Shown here: one piece after another, positions 8,478 to 17,574 of the stretch
Position numbering within the stretch: position 1 is the stretch's first letter
Layout of the letters: each line of letters starts with the position of its first letter
Source of the DNA: Faecalibacterium taiwanense
GTDB taxonomy: Bacteria > Bacillota > Clostridia > Oscillospirales > Ruminococcaceae
DNA: 64,000 bases
Direction of reading: 5' to 3'
Assembly (NCBI RefSeq): GCF_036632915.2
Contig: NZ_CP155552.1
Coordinates: 2,170,001 to 2,234,000, forward strand
The notes under the pieces: model-generated
The model's input: the letters and a program-made list of their open reading frames with translations, nothing else
Told to the model about the DNA's origin: nothing
Database searches by the model: none
Program-made: the position numbers and the translations under genes

Positions 8478-9923
8478 TCAAACACTCAAAGATGCGTGCT
8501 GCTCCACGGCATCGGGGTTGGCATCGAAGATGGGCTTGAGCACATTGGCGATGAACTCCTCCACCTGCTGCGGTGCACGGCCCACAAAGTTTTCCGGCAC
8601 AAGGCCCGCCACGATCTCCTCGCGGGTCAGGCCAAAGGCGGGGTCGGCAGCGATGCGGTCCACCATATCGTTGGGCAGGCCCTCTTCCTTGACCTGCTTG
8701 CCGGCGGCGATGGCGTGCTGGCGCAGACGCTCGTGCAGCTCCTGACGGTTGCCGCCCTTTTCCACAGCCTGCATCATGATGTTCTCGCTGGCCATGAAGG
8801 GCAGCTCTGCCATCAGACGGCTGCGCACCACCTTGGGATACACCACGATGCCGTCGGTGACGTTGAGCATGATGTTCAGGATAGCGTCGGTGGCAAGGAA
8901 GCCCTCAGCCATGGCGACACGCTTGTTGGCGCTGTCGTCCAGCGTGCGCTCAAACCACTGGGTGCCGGTGGTGAAGCTGGGGTTCAGCACATCTACCATC
9001 AGGTAGCGGCTCAGTGCGCAGATACGCTCGCAGCGCATGGGGTTGCGCTTGTAAGGCATGGCGGAGGAACCGATCTGGTTCTTTTCAAACGGCTCTTCCA
9101 TCTCCTTGAAGTTAGCCAGCAGACGCAGGTCGGTGGCAAACTTCATGCAGCTCTGGCCAATGCCGGCAAGGGCGTTCAGGATGAAGGCATCCACCTTGCG
9201 GCTGTAGGTCTGGCCGGACACGGGGATGACCGCTTCGGGCGCAAAGCCCATCTCCTTGGCGATGGAAGCATCCACGGCGCGGATCTTATCGGCATCGCCC
9301 TTGAACAGCTCCATAAAGGAAGCCTGCGTGCCGGTGGTACCCTTGACACCGCGCAGCTGCAGAACAGCAAGACGGTGGTCGATCTCCTGCAGGTCCATCA
9401 CCAGCTCGTTGGCCCACAGGGTGGCGCGCTTGCCCACGGTGGTGGGCTGAGCGGGCTGGCAGTGAGTGTAGGCCATGCAGGGCATGTCCTTGTATTCCTC
9501 GGCGAAGCGGCCCAGCTTTGCCAACACACCGATCAGCTTTTTGCGCACCAGTTCCAGACCCTGACGCATCACGATGATGTCGGTGTTGTCGCCCACATAG
9601 CAGCTGGTGGCACCCAGATGGATGATGCCGGCAGCCTTGGGGCACTGCTGGCCGTAGGCGTACACATGGCTCATCACGTCGTGGCGCACCAGCTTTTCGC
9701 GCTCGATGGCCACTTCATAGTTGATATCGTCCACATGGGCTTCCAGCTCAGCCACCATATCGGGGGTGATGTTGGTCAGGCCCTGCTCCATTTCGGCCCG
9801 GGCCAGCGCCACCCACAGGCGGCGCCATGTGCGGAATTTGTTATCGTCCGAGAAGATATACTGCATCTCGTCCGAGGAATAGCGGGTGGAAAAGGGGCTG
9901 ATATAACGATCATGCTGAGACAT
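8478..9923 (-). CDS. purB: Adenylosuccinate lyase PurB
   Basis: Cleaves SAICAR to AICAR plus fumarate, and adenylosuccinate to AMP plus fumarate. The 481-residue protein carries the fumarase/aspartase superfamily signature SSAMPYKRNP, plus conserved HLGATSCYVGDN near residue 100 and YTHCQPAQPTT in the middle. Length is right for the clostridial form. AGGAGG precedes the ATG. It is the last gene of the purine run, separated from purL by a palindromic repeat. Confidence 0.96.
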   Translation of the reverse strand: MSQHDRYISPFSTRYSSDEMQYIFSDDNKFRTWRRLWVALARAEMEQGLTNITPDMVAELEAHVDDINYEVAIEREKLVRHDVMSHVYAYGQQCPKAAGIIHLGATSCYVGDNTDIIVMRQGLELVRKKLIGVLAKLGRFAEEYKDMPCMAYTHCQPAQPTTVGKRATLWANELVMDLQEIDHRLAVLQLRGVKGTTGTQASFMELFKGDADKIRAVDASIAKEMGFAPEAVIPVSGQTYSRKVDAFILNALAGIGQSCMKFATDLRLLANFKEMEEPFEKNQIGSSAMPYKRNPMRCERICALSRYLMVDVLNPSFTTGTQWFERTLDDSANKRVAMAEGFLATDAILNIMLNVTDGIVVYPKVVRSRLMAELPFMASENIMMQAVEKGGNRQELHERLRQHAIAAGKQVKEEGLPNDMVDRIAADPAFGLTREEIVAGLVPENFVGRAPQQVEEFIANVLKPIFDANPDAVEQHASLSV

Positions 9924-9945
9924 TGATTGTTTCCTCCTGAAAATA

Positions 9946-10075
9946 ACCCTCTCAGTCTCGCTTTGCTCGCCAGCTCCCCCGAGGGGGGAGCTTTTTGCGC
10001 TCTGCCGGTCAGCACCAGAAAGCCTCCCCCTTTTTCGGGGGAGGTGGCACGCCGCAGGCGTGACGGAGAGGGTTT
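9946..10075. repeat. Palindromic CTCTCAGTC-family element P2 (purL-purB gap)
   Basis: Ends are ACCCTCTCAGTC (left) and GACGGAGAGGGT (right). Between them lie a CTCCCCC/GGGGGAG hairpin, a variable spacer and a second CCTCCCCC/GGGGGAGG hairpin. It fills almost the whole purL-purB gap. Confidence 0.75.
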
Positions 10076-10090
10076 TTCTCTATTCTACCA

Positions 10091-13000
10091 TCAAATCTTG
10101 AAATAGTCCACGCCGCCCTCAAAGATCGGCTGATATTTGTCACCGGTAACGTTCTTGTACAGGTACTCGCCGCTGCGCTCCGAGTGGCCCATCTTGCCGA
10201 ACACACGACCATCCGGGCTGGTGATGCCTTCGATCGCCAGCACAGAGCCGTTGGGGTTATAGCGCTGGTCCATGGTGGGGTTGCCCTCGATGTCCACATA
10301 CTGGGTGGCGATCTGGCCATTCTTCATGAGGGTGTCCAGCACCTCCTGCGGAGCCACGAAGCGGCCCTCGCCGTGGCTGATGGCAACGGTGAACTGTTCG
10401 CCCACCTCGCACTTGGACAGCCACGGGCTGCCGGTGGATGCAATGCGAGTGCGCACCAGCATGCTCTGGTGGCGGCCGATGGTGTTGAAGGTCAGGGTGG
10501 GATCGTAAGCGGTGATGGGGCGGATATCGCCGTAGGGGACCAGACCCAGCTTGATGAGGGCCTGGAAGCCGTTGCAGATGCCCAGCATCAGGCCATCGCG
10601 CTGCTGCAGCAGACGGCGCACTGCCTCGGTGACCTCCGGGTTGCGGAAGAAGGATGCAATGAACTTTGCGCTGCCGTCCGGCTCGTCGCCGCCGGAGAAG
10701 CCGCCGGGCAGCATGACGATCTGGCTGTTATCGATGGCCTTGACCAGTGCCTTGCAGCTCTCGGCCACGTCGGCGGGGGTCAGGTTGCGGATGACCAGGA
10801 TCTCCGGGTCGGCACCGGCGCGGGCAAAGGCCTTGGCGGTGTCGTACTCGCAGTTGGTGCCCGGGAACACCGGAATGATGACCTTGGGCTTTGCCACACC
10901 GATCTTGGGTGCGGCGGGTGCGGTCAGCTTGCCGTTGATCTTTTCCACGGTGGGGCCTGCCTTGCGGTAGGGGTACACCGGCTCCAGCTTGCCTTCCCAG
11001 ATCTCCTGCAGCTGGGCCATATCCAGCTTTTCGCCGCAGGCTTCAAAGACGTATTCCTTGGTGGTCTCGCCCAGGATCTCACCGGCGGGAGAATCGGACA
11101 CCATTTCCAGAACAATGGAGCCGTACATGGGCTGGAACATCTCATGGGTGGTCTTATCCGCACGCATCTTGAAGCCAATGTGGTTGCCAAGGCCCATCTT
11201 GAACAGAGCCTCGGCAATGCCGCCGTAGCCCACAGAGCAGGCGGATGCCACCATGCCCTCTTCGACCATGTCCTCCACCATCTTGTAGTTGGCCTTCAGG
11301 GAGAAGAAGTTGGGGCAGCCGGTCTCGGGGTCGATGATGGGCCGCACCAGCACAACGGTGCTCTCCGGCTTCTTGAATTCGGTGGACACCACCTTGTTTG
11401 CCTTGCCGATGGCGGTGGCGAAGGAGACCAGCGTGGGAGGTACATCAAGCTTTTCAAAGGAGCCGGACATGCTGTCCTTGCCGCCGATGGATGCAATGCC
11501 CAGACCCATCTGAGCATCCAGTGCACCCAGCAGAGCGGCCAGCGGCTTGCCCCAGCGCTCCGGGGCGGTGCCCAGACGCTCGAAATATTCCTGGAAGGTG
11601 AGGTAAGCATCCTCATAGCGGAAGCCGGAGGCCACCAGCTTGGTAACGCTCTCGATGACAGCCATCTGAGCGCCCTTGTACTGGTCTGCGCTCATCAGGA
11701 AGGGGTTGAAGCCCCATGCCATGCCGGAGCAGGTGCTGGTCTCGCCGTCCACCGGCAGCTTTGCCACCATGGCGTTCTGCGGGGTCAGCTGATAGGCACC
11801 GCCAAAGGGCATGAGCACGGTGGCGGCACCAATGGTGGAGTCGAACCGCTCAGACAGGCCCTTCTTGCTGCAGATGTTCAAATCGCCCACCATGTTCTTC
11901 ATCTTCTGGCTGAAGGTCAGGCCCTCCCACTGGGGCTGCCAGACCGTGGCCTTTTCCACATGGACCTTCTGGTGCTTCTCGGCACCGTTGGAGTTCAGGA
12001 ACTCGCGGCTGATGTTCACGATGGACATGCCGTTCCACACCATGTTCAGGCGGGGCTCAGCCGTCACCTTTGCCACCGGAGTAGCCTCAAGGTTCTCTTC
12101 GTTGGCGAGAGCAATGAACTTGTCCACGTCCTCGGGGGCCAGCGCCACAGCCATGCGCTCCTGGCTCTCGCTGATGGCCAGCTCGGTGCCGTCCAGACCC
12201 TCGTACTTCTTGGTGACCTTGTTCAGGTCGATGTACAGGCCGTCGGCCAGCTCACCGATGGCAACGGACACACCGCCTGCACCAAAGTCGTTGCAGCGCT
12301 TGATCATCCTGCAGGCATCCTCGCGGCGGAACAGGCGCTGCAGCTTGCGCTCGATGGGAGCATTGCCCTTCTGCACCTCGGCACCGCAGTGCTCAAGGCT
12401 GTCCAGCTTGTGGGCCTTGGAGGAGCCGGTAGCACCGCCCACACCATCACGGCCGGTGCGGCCGCCCAGCAGAACGATGACATCGCCGGGGGCGGGGCAC
12501 TCGCGGCGGACGTGGGAAGCGGGGGTAGCGCCTACAACGGCACCGATCTCCATGCGCTTTGCCACATAGCCGGGATGATAGATCTCGTCCACCTGACCGG
12601 TAGCAAGGCCGATCTGGTTGCCGTAGGAGGAATAGCCTGCGGCAGCAGTGGTCACCAGCTTGCGCTGGGGCAGCTTGCCGGGCAACGTCTCACTGACCGG
12701 CTTGAGCGGGTCGCCTGCGCCGGTAACGCGCATGGCCTGATAGACGTAGCTGCGGCCGGACAGCGGGTCACGGATGGCACCGCCGATGCAGGTAGCTGCA
12801 CCGCCGAAGGGCTCGATCTCGGTGGGGTGATTGTGGGTCTCGTTCTTGAACAGGAACAGCCAGTCCTCATCCTTACCGTTCACATCGCACTTGATCTTGA
12901 CGGTGCAGGCGTTGATCTCGTCGGACTCGTCCAGATTTTTCAGGATGCCCTGCTTCTTCAGCTCCTTGGCGCCGATGGTGGCAAGATCCATCATGCAGCG

Positions 13001-13783
13001 GGGCTTGTTCTCGCGGCCCAGATCGGCGCGCATGGCCATGTAGCGGTCAAAGGCCTTCTGCACCACGGCATCGTCGATCTGCACATCGTCCAGAATGGTG
13101 CCGAAGGTGGTGTGGCGGCAGTGATCGGACCAGTAGGTGTCGATCATCTTGATCTCGGTGATGGTGGGGTCGCGGTGCTCCGAGCGGAAATACTTCTGGC
13201 AGAACTCGATATCGCCAAGATCCATGGCAAGACCGTTGTCCGCAATGAACTTTTTCAGCTGCTCTTCGTCCAGCTGGTTGAAGCCCTCCAGCACCTTGAC
13301 CGGGGCGGGCACGGGGTACTCCATTTTCAGGGTCTGCTTGGTGTCCAGCGAAGCCTCGCGGGCCTCCACCGGGTTGATGACGTATTTCTTGATCTCGGCC
13401 ACCTGCTCGTCAGTCAGGGTGCCTTCCAGCAGATAGACGCGGGCAGAGCGCACCAGCGGGCGCTCGCCCTGACTGATGAGCTGGATGCACTCGGCAGCAG
13501 AGTCTGCGCGCTGGTCGAACTGGCCGGGCAGATACTCCACTGCAAAGGACACGCCGTCGCTGGCGGGCAGCTCGGCATAGGTGTTATCCACCGGCGGCTC
13601 ACTGAACACGGTGTTTGCACACTGGTTGAACAGTTCTTCGTCGATGCCTTCCACATCGTAGCGGTTCAGCAGACGCAGACCGGTAAGCGACTGGATGCCC
13701 AGCAGGCTGGTGAGCTCATTTTTCAGGCCGGTGGCTTCCACATCAAAGCCGGGCTTTTTTTCCACATAAATACGATAGACCAT
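10091..13783 (-). CDS. purL: Phosphoribosylformylglycinamidine synthase PurL (single chain)
   Basis: Converts FGAR to FGAM with glutamine and ATP. This 1230-residue form contains an N-terminal domain, a linker, two PurM-like halves (for example FKNETHNHPTEIEPFGGAAT in the first half) and a C-terminal glutamine amidotransferase domain. That domain has the nucleophile motif MLGICNGFQAL and the acid/base region ISHGEGRF. Having all parts in one chain removes the need for separate PurS and PurQ, and neither appears in the operon. A GGGGG-type Shine-Dalgarno precedes the ATG. Confidence 0.97.
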   Translation of the reverse strand: MVYRIYVEKKPGFDVEATGLKNELTSLLGIQSLTGLRLLNRYDVEGIDEELFNQCANTVFSEPPVDNTYAELPASDGVSFAVEYLPGQFDQRADSAAECIQLISQGERPLVRSARVYLLEGTLTDEQVAEIKKYVINPVEAREASLDTKQTLKMEYPVPAPVKVLEGFNQLDEEQLKKFIADNGLAMDLGDIEFCQKYFRSEHRDPTITEIKMIDTYWSDHCRHTTFGTILDDVQIDDAVVQKAFDRYMAMRADLGRENKPRCMMDLATIGAKELKKQGILKNLDESDEINACTVKIKCDVNGKDEDWLFLFKNETHNHPTEIEPFGGAATCIGGAIRDPLSGRSYVYQAMRVTGAGDPLKPVSETLPGKLPQRKLVTTAAAGYSSYGNQIGLATGQVDEIYHPGYVAKRMEIGAVVGATPASHVRRECPAPGDVIVLLGGRTGRDGVGGATGSSKAHKLDSLEHCGAEVQKGNAPIERKLQRLFRREDACRMIKRCNDFGAGGVSVAIGELADGLYIDLNKVTKKYEGLDGTELAISESQERMAVALAPEDVDKFIALANEENLEATPVAKVTAEPRLNMVWNGMSIVNISREFLNSNGAEKHQKVHVEKATVWQPQWEGLTFSQKMKNMVGDLNICSKKGLSERFDSTIGAATVLMPFGGAYQLTPQNAMVAKLPVDGETSTCSGMAWGFNPFLMSADQYKGAQMAVIESVTKLVASGFRYEDAYLTFQEYFERLGTAPERWGKPLAALLGALDAQMGLGIASIGGKDSMSGSFEKLDVPPTLVSFATAIGKANKVVSTEFKKPESTVVLVRPIIDPETGCPNFFSLKANYKMVEDMVEEGMVASACSVGYGGIAEALFKMGLGNHIGFKMRADKTTHEMFQPMYGSIVLEMVSDSPAGEILGETTKEYVFEACGEKLDMAQLQEIWEGKLEPVYPYRKAGPTVEKINGKLTAPAAPKIGVAKPKVIIPVFPGTNCEYDTAKAFARAGADPEILVIRNLTPADVAESCKALVKAIDNSQIVMLPGGFSGGDEPDGSAKFIASFFRNPEVTEAVRRLLQQRDGLMLGICNGFQALIKLGLVPYGDIRPITAYDPTLTFNTIGRHQSMLVRTRIASTGSPWLSKCEVGEQFTVAISHGEGRFVAPQEVLDTLMKNGQIATQYVDIEGNPTMDQRYNPNGSVLAIEGITSPDGRVFGKMGHSERSGEYLYKNVTGDKYQPIFEGGVDYFKI

Positions 13784-13815
13784 TGGGTAGGTTCCCCCTT
13801 TGTATTCTTTGAACC

Positions 13816-13977
13816 GACCCTCTCAGTCACGGCTTACGCCGTGCCAGCTCCCCCGAAAGGGGGAGCTTTTTCTGCTGGCGGAAAGTACCGCGTTCGATGG
13901 AAAGCATCGGCTTGCCCATTTTCCCGCATAAAGCTCCCCCTTCGGGGGAGCTGTCGCCGCCAGGCGACTGAGAGGGT
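13816..13977. repeat. Palindromic CTCTCAGTC-family element P3 (purD-purL gap)
   Basis: Left end GACCCTCTCAGTCACGG, right end CGACTGAGAGGGT. Two CTCCCCC/GGGGGAG hairpins flank a spacer of about 60 bases. The ends are complementary, so the whole element could fold on itself. Confidence 0.8.
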
Positions 13978-13985
13978 TTTCTTTC

Positions 13986-15290
13986 TTACTGCTTCTCTGC
14001 CAGTGCCTTCAGGGCGCGCAGGCCGATATCGCTGCGCTTGTGCAGCTTTTCAAAGCTGATCTTCTCTGCCGCCTCATAGGCATGGCTCAGCGCATTGGTC
14101 AGCCGCGGGCCGGTGGCGGTGACACCCAGCACACGGCCGCCGGCCGTGACAAGGGTGCCGTCCTCGGTGATGGCGGTGCCAGAGTGGTAGACCGTCACAT
14201 TCTCCTCGCCGGGCAGCTGGCCGTCCACAAGGCCGGTGATGGGCTTGCCCTTCTCGTAAGCCACCGGGTAGCCGCCGGAAGCCAGAATGACGCAGGCGGC
14301 AGCACCGTCCGAGAACTTGACCTCCTCGTTTTCCAGCGTGCCGTTGGTGCAGGCCTGCATGATGTGCAGCAGGTCGCCTTCCAGCAGGGGCAGCACCACC
14401 TGCGTTTCGGGGTCACCAAAGCGGCAGTTGTACTCGATGACCTTCGGGCCGTCCGGGGTGAGCATCAGGCCGAAGTAGAGGCAGCCCTTGAAGGGGCAGC
14501 CCTCGGCGTTCATGGCCTTGATGGTGGGCAGGAAAATTTTCTCCATGCACTCAGCGGCCACTTCCGGGGTGTAGTAGGGGTTGGGAGCAATGGTGCCCAT
14601 GCCGCCGGTGTTCAGGCCGGTGTCGTGGTCGTTGGCACGCTTGTGGTCCATGCTGGACACCATGGGCTTGACCACCTTGCCGTCCGTAAAGCTCAGCACA
14701 CTGACCTCGGGGCCGGTGAGGAATTCCTCCACCACCACATGGTTGCCGGATGCGCCGAATTTCTTATCCAGCATGATCTCCTTCACGCCGTCCGCAGCCT
14801 GCTGCTCGTTTTCGCAGATCAGCACGCCCTTGCCCAGTGCCAGACCGTCGGCCTTGATGACCACCGGGTACTTGCCCTCGGCCTTGATGTACTCCATGAC
14901 CTTGGCGGGGTCGTCAAAGGTCTCGTACTTTGCGGTGGGGATGCCGTATTTCTTCATCAGGTCCTTGGAGAACACCTTGGAGGCCTCGATGCGGGCAGCG
15001 GCCTTATCCGGGCCAAAGGCCGGGATGCCCACTGCTGCCAGCGCATCCACCATGCCCAGAGCCAGCGGGTCGTCCTGCGCCACCACAACGTAATCGAACT
15101 TTTCTTCTACGGCAAAGCCCACCATGGTGTCCACATCGGTAGACTTGATGTTTTTGCATTTTGCGTCATAGCTGATGCCGCCGTTGCCGGGTGCGCACCA
15201 GATCTCGCCGCAGTCAGGGCTCTTTTTCAGTGCCTTGATGATGGCGTGCTCACGGCCGCCGCCGCCGACAACCAGAATTTTTTTCTTCAT
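13986..15290 (-). CDS. purD: Phosphoribosylamine-glycine ligase PurD (GARS)
   Basis: Ligates glycine to phosphoribosylamine. It is an ATP-grasp enzyme of 434 residues starting MKKKILVVGGGGREHA, with the nucleotide-binding stretch PVVIKADGLALGKGV, the region PKVIEYNCRFGDPETQ and a C-terminal domain. An upstream in-frame Met at 15317 is possible, but the ATG at 15290 has AGAAGG about 7 nt before it and gives the canonical N-terminus. Confidence 0.95.
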   Translation of the reverse strand: MKKKILVVGGGGREHAIIKALKKSPDCGEIWCAPGNGGISYDAKCKNIKSTDVDTMVGFAVEEKFDYVVVAQDDPLALGMVDALAAVGIPAFGPDKAAARIEASKVFSKDLMKKYGIPTAKYETFDDPAKVMEYIKAEGKYPVVIKADGLALGKGVLICENEQQAADGVKEIMLDKKFGASGNHVVVEEFLTGPEVSVLSFTDGKVVKPMVSSMDHKRANDHDTGLNTGGMGTIAPNPYYTPEVAAECMEKIFLPTIKAMNAEGCPFKGCLYFGLMLTPDGPKVIEYNCRFGDPETQVVLPLLEGDLLHIMQACTNGTLENEEVKFSDGAAACVILASGGYPVAYEKGKPITGLVDGQLPGEENVTVYHSGTAITEDGTLVTAGGRVLGVTATGPRLTNALSHAYEAAEKISFEKLHKRSDIGLRALKALAEKQ

Positions 15291-15311
15291 AATTGCACCT
15301 TCTCTATGCAT

Positions 15312-15436
15312 CGGCACGGCGGAAGTTTCTCCGAGGACCGTCCGCTGGGGTGGGACCCTGCCGCCGCAGGCCGCAGGGCGGGCGATGGAATGGCCCGATT
15401 CGTGTCCGAGGAGGAAGCTTCCGCTGTGCCGTACTA
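15312..15436. repeat. Long inverted repeat between purH-type gene and purD
   Basis: Left arm GGCACGGCGGAAGTTTCTCC and right arm GGAGGAAGCTTCCGCTGTGCC-like sequence are about 27-base imperfect inverted repeats bounding a GC-rich centre. They differ from the CTCTCAGTC family but occupy the same kind of place, between two purine genes. Confidence 0.65.
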
Positions 15437-16618
15437 TCAGTGATGGAACAGCCGCAGGCCGCAGAAAGCCATTGCGATGCCGTACTTGTTGCAGGTGTCA
15501 ATGACCTGCTGGTCGCGGATGGAGCCGCCGGGCTGCACGATGGCGGTCACGCCGGAGCGGCGGGCACGCTCGATGTTGTCGCCGAAGGGGAAGAAGGCAT
15601 CCGAGCCAAGGCACACGCCGGTCACTTTGCTCAGATATTCCTTCTTTTCCTCAGCGGTCAGCGGGGCGGGCTGCTCGGTAAAGGTCTCGGCCCACACATC
15701 GTCGCCAATCACATCCTCGGGCGTATCGCCGATGTAAACATCAATGGCGTTGTCACGGTTGGGCTTTGCCACATCGTCGCGGAAGGGCAGGTTGAGCACC
15801 TTATCCATGTGGCGCAGCTGCCAGTTGTCGGCCTTCTGGCCTGCCAGACGGGTGCAGTGGATGCGGCTCTGCTGGCCTGCGCCCACGCCGATGGTCTGGC
15901 CGTGGTAGGTGTAGCACACGCTGTTGGACTGAGTATACTTCAGGGTGATGAGTGCAATGACCAGATCACGCTTCTGCTCCTCGGTCACGTCCTTGTTCTC
16001 AGTGACCCAGTTGTTCAGCATGGTGTCGGCGTTGATGACCAGCTCGTTGCGGCCCTGCTCAAAGGTGATGCCGTACACCTGCTTGTGCTCGATGGGAGCG
16101 GGCTTGTAGGCCGGGTCGATGGCGACCACATTGTAGTTACCCTTTTTCTTGCCGGACAGGATAGCCAGTGCCTCCGGCTCGTAGCCCGGGGCGATGATGC
16201 CGTCGGACACCTCGTGCTGGATCAGCTTTGCGGTGGGCACATCGCAGATGTCCGAAAGGGCGATCCAGTCGCCAAAGGAGGACATGCGGTCCGCACCGCG
16301 TGCACGGGCATAGGCATTTGCCAGCGGCGACAGCTCCATATCCGGGGCAATGTGGTACATCTTGCGTTCCACATCGGTGAGCGGCAGCCCCAGCGCTGCG
16401 CCTGCCGGGGAAACGTGCTTGAAGGAAGCTGCTGCGGGCAGACCACAGGCAGCTTTCAGCTCCTTGACCAGCTGGATGGAGTTGAGCGCGTCCAGAAAAT
16501 TGATGTAGCCGGGCTTGCCGTTCAGCACAGTGACCGGCAGGTCAGAGCCATCTTCCATATAAATGCGGCTGGGCTTCTGGTTGGGGTTGCAGCCGTACTT
16601 CAGTGCCAGTTCGTTCAT
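15437..16618 (-). CDS. Stand-alone AICAR transformylase (PurH C-terminal type)
   Basis: Formylates AICAR to FAICAR using 10-formyl-THF. The 393-residue product matches the transformylase half of PurH, with SFKHVSPAGAALG, SNSVCYTYHGQTIGVGAGQQ, GSDAFFPFGDN and the C-terminal end of the family (AFCGLRLFHH). The roughly 190-residue N-terminal IMP cyclohydrolase domain of bifunctional PurH is absent: the protein starts with the linker-like MNELALKYGCNPNQKP. AAGGAGG precedes the ATG. The next gene upstream supplies cyclohydrolase in a different fold. Confidence 0.92.
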   Translation of the reverse strand: MNELALKYGCNPNQKPSRIYMEDGSDLPVTVLNGKPGYINFLDALNSIQLVKELKAACGLPAAASFKHVSPAGAALGLPLTDVERKMYHIAPDMELSPLANAYARARGADRMSSFGDWIALSDICDVPTAKLIQHEVSDGIIAPGYEPEALAILSGKKKGNYNVVAIDPAYKPAPIEHKQVYGITFEQGRNELVINADTMLNNWVTENKDVTEEQKRDLVIALITLKYTQSNSVCYTYHGQTIGVGAGQQSRIHCTRLAGQKADNWQLRHMDKVLNLPFRDDVAKPNRDNAIDVYIGDTPEDVIGDDVWAETFTEQPAPLTAEEKKEYLSKVTGVCLGSDAFFPFGDNIERARRSGVTAIVQPGGSIRDQQVIDTCNKYGIAMAFCGLRLFHH

Positions 16619-16647
16619 TGGTGCATCCTCCTTATTTCTCTATTGTT

Positions 16648-17454
16648 TTAGTCCTGTTTTTCCTCTGCGTCAAGCTTTTTGAGCAGTTCCAGCTCTTCGG
16701 GCAGCAGCTCCGGCTCTTCGGGGTCGTCCAGATCGCTGCACACGGCATCGTACTTGTTAAAGATCATGTCGCCGGTCTCGCCGGAGTCCAGATCAATGAC
16801 CCGGGCAAACAGGCTCACCTTGTTGTCCGGGTTCAGGCTGCTCCACAGACCCTGTGCAAAATCGCCGATGGTGCGGGGGCAGGCAAAGCGCAGCGGCTCA
16901 CCTTCAAAGCTGGGGATGGGATTTCCGTTGTGCTTGTAGGTGCTGATGAAATGGCCCTCGCCTGCAACGGGCTGCGGGTAATCAAAGAAATAGCGCTGCA
17001 CGCTGTCGCCATTGCTGTCCGCAGACTTGAGAATGCTCATCTGATAGCTGCCGTCGGCATACACCACAGCGGAGATGCGGGGGGTGTAGTTGGGGCCGTC
17101 CGGCTCAAAGGTGCGGGTGCGCAGGGCATCGGCAAAGCTCTTGCCCTGACTCATCAGGTCATAAATGGTATCGGTCTGGTCGCCGTTGGTCACGATATGG
17201 GTCTTGCCCAGCGTCAGCACCGGATTGTAAATAATGAGGCTGGGGTCCTCCAGCTTTGCGGGGTCCGCTGCGATGGTGCAGATGCCGCCGCGCTCGGGCA
17301 CGGGGTCAAACACGCGGTTGCGGCTGTTCTCGCTGCGGCCCATGATAAAGTAGCCAATGAACATCTGGCGGCCATCCGGAGCCATTGCCACAGCAATGCC
17401 GCGGCCGGGATACTCGTTGGATGCCAGATACTCGTTCAGGTTGATCTTTTCCAT
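16648..17454 (-). CDS. PurO-type IMP cyclohydrolase
   Basis: Probably closes FAICAR to IMP. At 268 residues the protein resembles the IMP_cyclohyd (PurO-like) family best known from archaea, not PurH: NEYPGRGIAVAMAPDG at the N-terminus, IMGRSENSRNRVF, and the segment DGPNYTPRISAVV. It sits directly before the stand-alone AICAR transformylase (29-base gap), so together they would replace bifunctional PurH. An acidic Glu/Leu-rich tail follows the core. AGGAG lies 8 nt before the start. Family assignment is from motif recall; a profile search would settle it. Confidence 0.85.
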   Translation of the reverse strand: MEKINLNEYLASNEYPGRGIAVAMAPDGRQMFIGYFIMGRSENSRNRVFDPVPERGGICTIAADPAKLEDPSLIIYNPVLTLGKTHIVTNGDQTDTIYDLMSQGKSFADALRTRTFEPDGPNYTPRISAVVYADGSYQMSILKSADSNGDSVQRYFFDYPQPVAGEGHFISTYKHNGNPIPSFEGEPLRFACPRTIGDFAQGLWSSLNPDNKVSLFARVIDLDSGETGDMIFNKYDAVCSDLDDPEEPELLPEELELLKKLDAEEKQD

Positions 17455-17474
17455 GTCAAATTCTCCTATTACGG

Positions 17475-17573
17475 AACTCCCCCAGTCGCCTGCGGCGACA
17501 GCCCCCTCGGAGAGGGAGCCTTGCCTCCCTCCTTGAGGGAAGTGGCACGCCGTCAGGCGTGACGGAAGGAGTT
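17475..17573. repeat. Palindromic element P4 (purN-cyclohydrolase gap)
   Basis: A shorter, diverged member of the palindromic family. It has ACTCCCCCAGTCGCC at the left, a GTCGCC/GGCGAC hairpin, a CCCTC/GAGGG hairpin and GTGACGGAAGGAGT-like sequence at the right. It fills the gap after purN. Confidence 0.65.
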
Positions 17574-17574
17574 T

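Noticed and set aside
10184..14059. A 1291-codon open frame on the plus strand, antisense to purL
   Set aside because: It is the GC-driven shadow of purL: His/Ala/Gly-rich, no domain, no ribosome site. Similar long antisense frames opposite argS (56736-59954), metG (44411-47536), atpD/atpG (35525-37585) and YfhO (51724-54498) were rejected for the same reason.
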